Positions 54,572-61,861 of a stretch of 64,000 nt of DNA are shown here, in pieces (the first letter of the stretch is position 1; every line of letters begins with the position of its first letter). The stretch spans positions 62,001-126,000 of the forward strand of contig NZ_JAQEVU010000007.1 of the NCBI RefSeq assembly GCF_027694345.1, in the 5' to 3' direction. The notes under the pieces were generated by a model. That model had not been told where the DNA came from, ran no database searches, and saw nothing but the letters and a program-made list of their open reading frames with translations. Source of the DNA: Varibaculum timonense_A. Lineage in GTDB: Bacteria; Actinomycetota; Actinomycetes; Actinomycetales; Actinomycetaceae. The position numbers and the translations under genes were made by a program.

Positions 54572-54969
54572 TGACTCCAGCGAACCATGTAGCCAATATG
54601 CGTCAAATTTTCGTCAATCTTCGCCAAGATTTGAAAAGCCTGCAAGCCGAAATAGAAGCAACCGAGAACGACCTGCTGTATTGGATGGAATCAGGTATCG
54701 AAGCGGACTATATGCTCACGGGCGGGCCGGGTGAACCCGAAACCGTCGAGAATCAACAAGCAGAATCTGTCAGCGAACCTCAGCCGCAGGTCAAGCTGCT
54801 GCCACTGGAGGAAGTGCGCGGCGTGTTGGCGGATTATGCACGCTCGGGCTTAAACGATTTCATCAAAGCCAAGATTCGCTCGTTTGAGCATACGAAGCTT
54901 TCACAGTTGACGGTGGAGCAAGCCAACGCGGTGCTCGCTGCAGCTGAGGCTGAGGCTGGTGGTGCATGA
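54571..54969 (+). CDS. Small coiled-coil phage protein
   Basis: About 132 residues. Residues 8-40 form a predicted coiled coil (RQDLKSLQAEIEATENDLLY). The middle is Pro/Glu-rich, the end Ala/Glu-rich helical. Not recognised. It is chained to its neighbours by overlapping start and stop codons (ATGATG at 54966). Confidence 0.65.
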   Translation: MTPANHVANMRQIFVNLRQDLKSLQAEIEATENDLLYWMESGIEADYMLTGGPGEPETVENQQAESVSEPQPQVKLLPLEEVRGVLADYARSGLNDFIKAKIRSFEHTKLSQLTVEQANAVLAAAEAEAGGA

Positions 54970-56153
54970 TGCCACCGCAAAAACACGCACTCTTGAGCGC
55001 CTCGTCGGCGCATCGTTGGTTGCACTGTCCCCCATCAGCGAAACTCACGGCTGGGGTGACAGAGGCTCCAAGTGAAGCTGCACTTCAAGGCACGGCGGCT
55101 CACGCGTTGGCAGAACATAAGCTGCGCCGAGCACTCAAGCAGCAATCTAAACGCCCCGTCTCCAAATACGAAGATGACGAGATGAATACCCACACCGACG
55201 ATTACGTCTCCTACGTGCTCGAACAATACGAGCAAGCCAAACAGGTGACGTCTGGCGCGGTGATCTACATCGAACAACACTTGGATTTCTCCAACGTTGT
55301 GCCTGGTGGCTTCGGCACTGGCGACTGCCTCATCGTGGCTGATGGCACGCTGCACGTTATCGATTTGAAATATGGCTTGGGCGTGCTGGTAGAAGCTGAG
55401 TGGAACCCACAAATGATGCTCTACGCGATCGGTGCACTTGCCTTGTTCGACGCTCTTTATGACATTGAGCAGGTGGCATTAACGGTTTTTCAGCCACGGC
55501 GCGAAAACGTATCCACCTGGACGATTAGCGTCACTGAGCTGAACAAGTGGGCCGAGCAGACGCTCAAGCCTGCAGCCGAACTAGCAGCGAAAGGCGATGG
55601 CGAATTTTATGCAGGTGCCTGGTGTCAGTTCTGCAAGATCGCCTCCAACTGCCGGGCAAGGGCTGAAGCGAACCTTGAGCTGGCTAAGTACGAGTTCGCC
55701 CCGCCAGCCGAACTTAGCCCAGCTGAGGTGGCTGATGTGTTGGCGCAAATACCAGAACTCACGCGGTGGGCGTCAGACGTGCACGACTATGCCCTCAGTC
55801 AAGCCCTAAGCGGTGAGCGGTACGAGGGGTTCAAGTTGGTTGCTGGCCGCTCGATCCGCAAATACACAGATGAGACTGCGGTGGCTGAGGCTGCGAAAGC
55901 TGCAGGCTATAAGGACATCTACAAGCAGTCCTTGCTCACTATTACCGCGATGGAAAAACTCATGGGAAAGAAGAACTTTTCCGAAATCCTCGGGAATCTA
56001 GTGGTCAAGCCCGAGGGTAAACCCACTCTGGTTCCCGTCACTGACAAACGCCCAGAACTGCAGGTTAGTACTGCGGCTGACGATTTCACAAACATCGACA
56101 ATCAACAGAAAGAAGGTAACGAAAATGTCGAACCGCGTGAACACCAAGAATAA
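54966..56153 (+). CDS. DUF2800 family nuclease-like phage protein
   Basis: A 395-residue protein. ALLSASSAHRWLHCPPSAKL begins it, with a HALAEH motif and a PD-(D/E)xK-like core (GFGTGDCLIVADGTLHVIDLK). A Cys-cluster (WCQFCKIASNCRA) could hold an iron-sulfur site as in AddB/Cas4-type nucleases. DUF2800 genes precede DUF2815 and DNA polymerase in many phages. It overlaps DUF2815 by 29 bases. Confidence 0.85.
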   Translation: MMPPQKHALLSASSAHRWLHCPPSAKLTAGVTEAPSEAALQGTAAHALAEHKLRRALKQQSKRPVSKYEDDEMNTHTDDYVSYVLEQYEQAKQVTSGAVIYIEQHLDFSNVVPGGFGTGDCLIVADGTLHVIDLKYGLGVLVEAEWNPQMMLYAIGALALFDALYDIEQVALTVFQPRRENVSTWTISVTELNKWAEQTLKPAAELAAKGDGEFYAGAWCQFCKIASNCRARAEANLELAKYEFAPPAELSPAEVADVLAQIPELTRWASDVHDYALSQALSGERYEGFKLVAGRSIRKYTDETAVAEAAKAAGYKDIYKQSLLTITAMEKLMGKKNFSEILGNLVVKPEGKPTLVPVTDKRPELQVSTAADDFTNIDNQQKEGNENVEPREHQE

Positions 56154-56697
56154 GAAGAATAATCCGACCAAGGTCATAACCGGCGAAGTGCGTTTGAGCT
56201 ACGCAAACGTGTGGGAAGCAAAATCTATTAACGGCGGCAAACCAAAGTTCTCAGTATCGCTTCTTATTCCTAAGGATGATGCTGCGACTATCGATGCGAT
56301 TAATGCTGCTATCGAGGCAGCAATCACCGAGGGTATTGGGAAGTTCGGTGGGAAGATCCCGCCACGCGCATCTTTGAAGCTGCCGCTACGTGATGGAGAT
56401 GCTGAGCGTGACGATGACGCTTATGCCGGACATTATTTCGTGAATGCCAACAGTATTAATGCTCCGCAGATCGTGGATCAAGACGTAAACCCCATCCTCG
56501 ACCGCTCCGAAGTCTATTCTGGCTGCTACGGGCGAGTTTCCATCAATTTCTACGCTTTCAACACCAACGGGAACCGTGGCGTGGCCTGCGGTCTTGGCAA
56601 TATTCAAAAGACCCGTGATGGTGAGCCACTCGGCGGCCACGTGAGCGCGGCATCGGAATTCGATACCTGGGATGCAGACGAGGACTTCCTCGCCTAA
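56125..56697 (+). CDS. DUF2815 family single-strand DNA-binding-like protein
   Basis: A 190-residue protein. VITGEVRLSYANVWEAKSI, KPKFSVSLLIPKDD and GCYGRVSINFYAFN are family signatures; a lysine-rich start and acidic C-terminus (DADEDFLA) are typical of single-stranded-DNA-binding phage proteins. It begins inside the DUF2800 gene. Confidence 0.85.
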   Translation: MSNRVNTKNKKNNPTKVITGEVRLSYANVWEAKSINGGKPKFSVSLLIPKDDAATIDAINAAIEAAITEGIGKFGGKIPPRASLKLPLRDGDAERDDDAYAGHYFVNANSINAPQIVDQDVNPILDRSEVYSGCYGRVSINFYAFNTNGNRGVACGLGNIQKTRDGEPLGGHVSAASEFDTWDADEDFLA

Positions 56698-56716
56698 AGC
56701 AAACCAATCCACTCAA

Positions 56717-56747
56717 GGGGCGGAGTCAAGTCGGTTGGCTCCGCCCC
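56717..56747 (+). terminator. 13-bp hairpin between DUF2815 and the polymerase gene
   Basis: GGGGCGGAG at 56717-56725 pairs with CTCCGCCCC at 56739-56747, and the stem can extend inward. No T tract; it could be a pause or attenuator rather than a terminator. Confidence 0.45.
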
Positions 56748-56768
56748 ACTCACTCGTTAAGGAACCTT

Positions 56769-58691
56769 ATGCGCACGCTCAGTATCGACATCGAAACTTA
56801 CTCGCCAATCAGCCTCGCCAAAGCCGGAGTTTACAAATACTGTAACCACCCTGACTTTCAGATTCTCCTTTTCTCCTACGCGATCGACGGTTGCGCGGTG
56901 CGCACAGTGGATCTAGCATCCGGAGAGCAACTCCCCACAGAGATTCTCCGAGCACTTGATGACCCTGCCGTTATCAAGTGGGCTTACAACGCCGCTTTTG
57001 AACGCACCTGTCTTAGCGCCTACCTCGGACGACGACTTGATCCAGCTGGGTGGCGCTGCTCAATGATATGGGCAGCAACCCTTGGCCTGCCACTTTCCCT
57101 TAAAGATGTCGGCAAAGTGCTGAATCTCGATGCTCAAAAGATGGATGAAGGCAAGGAACTCATCAAGTATTTCTGCGTCCCCGACAAACACGGCCATCAG
57201 CGTCTGCCCGGCAGTGACCCGGATGGCTGGAGGCTCTTTAAGACCTACAATGCCCGCGACGTGGAGGTAGAAACCCAGATTAGGGGCAAGCTCTCCAACT
57301 TCTCAGTACCTGATTATCTCTGGGAGCAGTATGAGGTCGATCAACAAATTAACGACCGAGGTATCCGTATCGACACCACACTGGCCGCAAACGCTATAAC
57401 TATTGACGAATCCCACCGGGCGCAAGAACTCGCCCGTGCGCAAGAACTCACCGGCTTGGAAAATCCTGCCTCGCCATTACAGCTACAAGAATGGTTAAAC
57501 CAACACGGATGCCCGATAGAGTCAATGGCGAAAGAATCAGTCGATGATGCCCTAGCATCTGCCAGTGGTGAGGTGAAAGAAGCACTCGAACTCAGGCAAG
57601 AATTATCGCGCTCATCAGTGGCGAAATACCGGAAGATGATGGATGCCGCCTGCATCGACCAAAGAGCGCATGGTCTGCTCCAGTTTTATGGTGCAAACCG
57701 TACAGGGCGGTGGGCAGGACGTCTTGTGCAAGTACAAAACCTACCTCGGAACTATCTGCCCGACCTTACCCAAGCACGTGGCTTGGTGCGTGACAGTAAC
57801 GGTGAGGCGCTCGATATGCTTTATCCTTCCGTGCCCGATACTCTCAGCCAGCTGATTCGCACCGCATTCATCCCCTCGGAAGCTCACCGGTTCATCGTCG
57901 CCGATTATTCAGCAATTGAGGCGCGAGTGCTGGCGTGGCTTGCTGGTGAGGAAACCACGCTCGCCGCGTTCAAGAACGGTGAGGATCTTTATTGCGCGAC
58001 TGCGTCCGCGATGTTTGGTATGCCGGTGGAAAAGCACGGAGTCAACAGTGAGCTTCGGCAGAAAGGAAAAATCGCTGTCCTTGCTTGTGGCTACAACGGA
58101 TCTGTGGGTGCGCTCAAAGCTATGGGCGCTTTGAAGATGGGGCTAAGCGAGGACGAGTTACAGCCCATTGTGGACGCTTGGCGGCAAGCCAACCCTAATA
58201 TTGTGCAGCTGTGGCACAAGGTCGACAATGCCGCTACCAGAGCAATTAGCACCAGCAGACCGGTCACGCTGCGCAACCTGAGTTTCGAGAAGAAATCCGG
58301 GATGCTCTTCATCACCTTGCCAAGCGGTCGGCGCTTGGCATATGTAAAGCCAGGTATTGGCGTGAACAGGTTCGGAGGCACCTCGATTACTTATTGGGGT
58401 CAGGGCGTGGCTCGGAAGTGGCAGAAACTAGAGACTTACGGTGGAAAACTGGTCGAGAACATCGTTCAAGCCACCGCCAGAGACCTCCTCGCCGAAGCCA
58501 TCACCCGCATTGAGAATGCCGGTCACCAGATCGTGATGCATATTCACGACGAAGTCGTCATCGACGAACCCATCAATTCCGGCACCACCGCTGCTGACAT
58601 ATGCACCCTCATGAACGAGCTACCCCAATGGGCTGAGGGTTTACCGATTGATGCAGCCGGGTACGAATGCGGCTTCTATCAGAAGGATTAG
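56769..58691 (+). CDS. Family A DNA polymerase with 3'-5' exonuclease domain
   Basis: A 640-residue phage-type replicative polymerase. The N-terminus LSIDIETYSP holds the exonuclease acidic pair. The polymerase domain shows GANRTGRWAGRLVQVQNLPR, VADYSAIEARVLAWLAG (motif A) and MHIHDEVVIDEP (motif C, HDEV). It ends two bases before a small gene remnant, and its DNA is host-like in GC. Confidence 0.95.
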   Translation: MRTLSIDIETYSPISLAKAGVYKYCNHPDFQILLFSYAIDGCAVRTVDLASGEQLPTEILRALDDPAVIKWAYNAAFERTCLSAYLGRRLDPAGWRCSMIWAATLGLPLSLKDVGKVLNLDAQKMDEGKELIKYFCVPDKHGHQRLPGSDPDGWRLFKTYNARDVEVETQIRGKLSNFSVPDYLWEQYEVDQQINDRGIRIDTTLAANAITIDESHRAQELARAQELTGLENPASPLQLQEWLNQHGCPIESMAKESVDDALASASGEVKEALELRQELSRSSVAKYRKMMDAACIDQRAHGLLQFYGANRTGRWAGRLVQVQNLPRNYLPDLTQARGLVRDSNGEALDMLYPSVPDTLSQLIRTAFIPSEAHRFIVADYSAIEARVLAWLAGEETTLAAFKNGEDLYCATASAMFGMPVEKHGVNSELRQKGKIAVLACGYNGSVGALKAMGALKMGLSEDELQPIVDAWRQANPNIVQLWHKVDNAATRAISTSRPVTLRNLSFEKKSGMLFITLPSGRRLAYVKPGIGVNRFGGTSITYWGQGVARKWQKLETYGGKLVENIVQATARDLLAEAITRIENAGHQIVMHIHDEVVIDEPINSGTTAADICTLMNELPQWAEGLPIDAAGYECGFYQKD

Positions 58692-58848
58692 TTAATACTC
58701 CAGAGCGGGTTCTGCTGCCAGATCGTTTGAAATATATAGGTAATATGCAAGTTCATACAAAGATTTAACATCAGAATTTCTCGTAAACGAACAGCTTTTT
58801 CTTAATTTTTTTACAAAGCCTGATGATTCGTTTTTCGCAATTTGTCTT
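58692..58848 (-). pseudogene. Tail of an AT-rich small protein
   Basis: On the minus strand a frame of about 50 codons without start reads KNESSGFVKKLRKSCSFTRN and SLYELAYYLYISNDLA, to the TAA at 58692-58694, directly next to the polymerase stop. Composition matches the AT-rich cassettes. It marks the border of an insertion. Confidence 0.45.
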
Positions 58849-58948
58849 CATAAGTTCTTCAAATCACATAGTCAACCTCTACAACTTCAAATTTACGTAT
58901 CCACATAAATTTATATTTTGTACCATTTCAATATTATACAATTATTAC

Positions 58949-59287
58949 CTATTCATTTTTCTTATAGTAACTGGGATAAAGAGGGTGTTCAAATACACCA
59001 TCATCAATCATTTTCTCAATCTTCGATGGCAAATCAACTTTATATACTTTTTCATAAATAGCTGTGCTTAAACATTCAAATCCTCCTCCCGAAGAAATAT
59101 CACCTAAAAAATTTTGAATTGCTTCTATATCGGGATAATGATCAGGATTATGTAGATAACGCATATATTCCTCTAAAACTCGTCTAATGTATAGAAAGTC
59201 TTTCAGGCTTATTGTTATTTTTTCCTTATCAGAAATATTATTTAACCCATATTCAATTATGTCTTTTATATCTGCATATTTTCTCAT
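58949..59287 (-). CDS. AT-rich immunity-like protein 4
   Basis: About 112 residues from the ATG at 59287 (MRKYADIKDIIEYGL); a TTG four codons upstream is nearer to an AAGAGG site. Acidic, helical, with the end FEHPLYPSYYKKNE. Not recognised. It lies in the second AT-rich cassette. About 100 bases either side have no other complete gene. Confidence 0.55.
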   Translation of the reverse strand: MRKYADIKDIIEYGLNNISDKEKITISLKDFLYIRRVLEEYMRYLHNPDHYPDIEAIQNFLGDISSGGGFECLSTAIYEKVYKVDLPSKIEKMIDDGVFEHPLYPSYYKKNE

Positions 59288-59556
59288 ATCTGAATTCAAT
59301 ACCTCTTTTCTCCAAATAAACCGAGAGTTTCATTAAATTTCTAATGAAATTATCTGCATAAATTTTTGATTTCTCTTTGCTTAAAAATAAATACCGTTAT
59401 TTAATTCCATAAACTCTTTAGCAAACTTTGCGATAAGTTCATGATCAAGTGTAGTAGCTAAGATTTCTTCACTATCATTAGCTGTTGATGTCCAAGATTC
59501 GCTGTTACAGAAACGCTATCGCATATAGCATTCGTAATTAAGGACTTCGGTCTATT
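59253..59556 (-). pseudogene. Fragment of a phospholipase D-like protein
   Basis: One frame gives SESWTSTANDSEEI, then HELIAKFAKEFMELNNGIYF and more to the TGA at 59253; a neighbouring frame upstream gives TNAICDSVSVTANLG. This resembles the end of a PLD-superfamily domain, where an S-W-T-S/N-type loop and a conserved Glu follow the second catalytic motif. It is out of frame, lacks the N-terminus, and overlaps the start of the 112-residue gene. No other complete gene lies between 59300 and 59647. Confidence 0.45.
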
Positions 59557-59579
59557 CCCTTGTCATTAATACAACCGTC

Positions 59580-59598
59580 TCCTCAACAAATTCAAGTT
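59580..59598 (-). repeat. 19-bp leader repeat of AT-rich cassettes, copy 2
   Basis: Identical to 49834-49852 over 19 bases and in the same orientation. Here it stands before a broken gene (the phospholipase D-like fragment). Confidence 0.7.
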
Positions 59599-59647
59599 AG
59601 CAAGTACACATTATGTCAATAAGAACTTCACGAATGTCCATTATTGG

Positions 59648-60118
59648 CTATTTAATTTGGTTGTCAAGCTCAATACCCTGTTCCGCTAAACCAAAAACTA
59701 ACTCCTTAAAACTTTCTGCAATAATTTCTAAATCATCAACCGATGTCACATATACATCATGTGGCAAAACAACAATTTTGTCTGTTTCCTTTAAAATACA
59801 AACTAAACTGCCATCACCTAAACCGCCAATAGGAAAAACAGTATTATTTGATATGTTGCTTTCTTCGTCGTCGGTACAGTTTGCAATAAAAGCAGGGTAT
59901 TCACAGCCTAATTCCTCTAAAGTGAAAATCCATGGATCAACAAAATGGCAGCCACCAAATTCCTTGAGTAAATACCGATATTCTGACGGAATTGGTTCGA
60001 ATTTGTTTTCAAACTCAGATATGTCTTTTTCGGACTCCGGGTGATATTTGCTGTGCGTGTCAGCCATAACGCTATAAGCTTTTCTTAGTAATTTAATCTC
60101 TGCTTTCATTAATTCCAT
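59648..60118 (-). CDS. SMI1/KNR4 (SUKH)-type immunity protein
   Basis: I start it at the ATG at 60118, behind GGAGA, rather than further upstream; about 156 residues. PIPSEYRYLLKEFGGCHF and the following VFPIGGLGDGSLVCIL segment fit the SUKH immunity superfamily, common in polymorphic-toxin neighbourhoods. It ends the second AT-rich cassette and overlaps no other gene. Confidence 0.7.
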   Translation of the reverse strand: MELMKAEIKLLRKAYSVMADTHSKYHPESEKDISEFENKFEPIPSEYRYLLKEFGGCHFVDPWIFTLEELGCEYPAFIANCTDDEESNISNNTVFPIGGLGDGSLVCILKETDKIVVLPHDVYVTSVDDLEIIAESFKELVFGLAEQGIELDNQIK

Positions 60119-60131
60119 ATGCTTTCTCCAA

Positions 60132-60395
60132 TCAATACACAGCATCAATATCAGCAAGATTCATGCCAGGAATAAACACATCGCAGCGCGCACCATCTGC
60201 CCCTATCTCACGCCACGAGTACCAATACCCGGAAAGCCGATAATAATTCACTCGTTCCAACAGATGCCGTGCCAACTGATCGGAATCAATCACCATCCCG
60301 CGAGAGCGTAACAAGTTGATCTGCTCGCCATGCGTCTTGAACGCCTTACCGCTCCCGGTAGCGCTCTGCACTTGTCGGCTCTGCTGCGGGCTCAC
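60132..60395 (-). pseudogene. Abi_2-type abortive-infection gene, 3' part lost
   Basis: An 87-codon frame reads GEQINLLRSRGMVIDSDQLA and VNYYRLSGYWYSW, the N-terminal signature of Abi_2/AbiD-family proteins (usual length about 300). It stops at 60132 exactly where the AT-rich cassette begins, so insertion of that cassette cut it off. Confidence 0.65.
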
Positions 60396-60556
60396 GACGG
60401 CACCTCCCTTGAGCCTAGAAACAATGAGGACCGGCCCTGGACCCTCGCGGGCGGAACCGGTCTTGATGCATCAATCATAACCCACATCCCGTTAACAGCC
60501 AAGCAAAGTTCTCGCCTGTCCTATCAAGGTTTTGCCTGCCTATTTTCAAAGTCGTG

Positions 60557-60600
60557 TTTATATTTCGCTCTTCTCAAAGCCCTCCTTGTAGAGGGTCAGC
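60557..60600 (+). promoter_or_regulatory. Bipartite leader motif, copy 2
   Basis: TTTATATTTCG (60557-60567), nine bases, AAGCCCTCCT (60577-60586), with CCCTCCTTGTAGAGGG forming a short hairpin just after. Same spacing as copy 1 at 54194. It lies 53 bases before the antirepressor start. Confidence 0.55.
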
Positions 60601-60638
60601 TCATGGCTCTCACCAACAAACTACGGGAAGGAGAGCTA

Positions 60639-61406
60639 ATGACCGGCTCCACACTACAAGTATTCACCAACAAGCAGTTCGGCCAAATCCGCACCATCAC
60701 TAACGATGGAACCATCATGTTCTGCGGCCGTGACGTCGCGAGCGCTTTGGGATATACGAATCCGAATAAGGCAGTGCAAGACCACTGCAAGGGGGTTCCA
60801 TTTCGTTACCCCCTTGAAACGTCAGGCGGGATCCAACAGATCCGTTTCATCACTGAAGGGGATGTTTACCGCCTGATCGTCTCCTCAAAGCTCCCTGGTG
60901 CGCAACGTTTCGAGAGGTGGGTGTTTGATGAGGTGCTTCCATCGATTCGTCGGACCGGTTTGTACGCGATCGATGAAATCCTCGACAACGATGAGCTGCT
61001 CGAACAAGCCCTCACACGTCTGCGTGCCGAGCGTGTCAGGCGTCTTGCTGCCGAGCAGGCGTTGCCCGAGGCAGCACCGAAAGTTTCCTACTACGATATC
61101 GTGCTGCAGTCACCGTCGTTGATGCCCATCACCGCTATCGCTAAAGACTACGGGCTATCCGCGAAGAAACTCAACCGACTGTTAGCTGATGAACATATCC
61201 AGTTCAAACAGTCAGGCATCTGGTATCTGTACGCCGAGTATGCGAAATACGGCTACACCCAATCCAAAACCCACCTGCTGGAGAGCGGCAAGACGGTGAT
61301 GCACACGTACTGGACGCAGAAAGGCCGCCTGTTCATCTATGACCTGTTGAAAAACTGTTGCGGAATCCTGCCCGTCATTGAACGTGAGGCAGGTGAAACC
61401 AAATGA
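60639..61406 (+). CDS. Phage antirepressor with BRO and KilAC domains
   Basis: About 255 residues from the ATG at 60639, chosen because GGGAAGGAGA lies just upstream. The N-terminal BRO domain has IMFCGRDVASALGYTNPNKA and FITEGDVYRLIVSSKLPGAQ; the C-terminal KilAC domain has MPITAIAKDYGLSAKKLNRL and WTQKGRLFIYDLL. Such proteins bind or displace phage repressors. It overlaps the next gene by four bases. Confidence 0.9.
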   Translation: MTGSTLQVFTNKQFGQIRTITNDGTIMFCGRDVASALGYTNPNKAVQDHCKGVPFRYPLETSGGIQQIRFITEGDVYRLIVSSKLPGAQRFERWVFDEVLPSIRRTGLYAIDEILDNDELLEQALTRLRAERVRRLAAEQALPEAAPKVSYYDIVLQSPSLMPITAIAKDYGLSAKKLNRLLADEHIQFKQSGIWYLYAEYAKYGYTQSKTHLLESGKTVMHTYWTQKGRLFIYDLLKNCCGILPVIEREAGETK

Positions 61407-61861
61407 GCAATCTCCTCGACGACAAGCCATTGATCAGCGACCTCGCTCCGTGGCGTAACTTCAAAGGATATGCGGACCCTACCGCTTATAAGGCGCTGCG
61501 GGCGGTAGAGATGGCCGAATTCGGGTATCGACCACTGACCTATGTTTGCTCACCGTATTCGGGTGATGTTGGGGCGAATGTGGAGTTGGCGCGGGATCTC
61601 TCAGCTTATGCGGTGCGCTGCCGGCGTATCCCGCTCGCACCCCACCTGCTGTTTCCGCAGTTTATGGATGATACCGATCCGTGGGATCGCGACCTCGCCA
61701 TGTTCTTTAATCGCGTGTTGCTTTCTAAGTGCGAGGCGATGTGGGTTTATACGCCGCGTGTTTCGCCAGGCATGAAAGCTGAAATTTCCTGGGCACACCA
61801 GCTCGAGCTACCCATCACCTACTTTGACCACAATTTTGCGGAGGTGAACCTCAATGACTGA
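61403..61861 (+). CDS. DUF4406/DUF7768-like phage protein
   Basis: A 152-residue protein. YVCSPYSGDVGANVELARDL and APHLLFPQFMDDTDPWDRDL resemble the nucleoside 2-deoxyribosyltransferase-like fold of DUF4406/DUF7768 (S-P-Y at the pocket). Catalysis is unproven. Its stop overlaps the primase start (ATGACTGA). Confidence 0.75.
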   Translation: MSNLLDDKPLISDLAPWRNFKGYADPTAYKALRAVEMAEFGYRPLTYVCSPYSGDVGANVELARDLSAYAVRCRRIPLAPHLLFPQFMDDTDPWDRDLAMFFNRVLLSKCEAMWVYTPRVSPGMKAEISWAHQLELPITYFDHNFAEVNLND

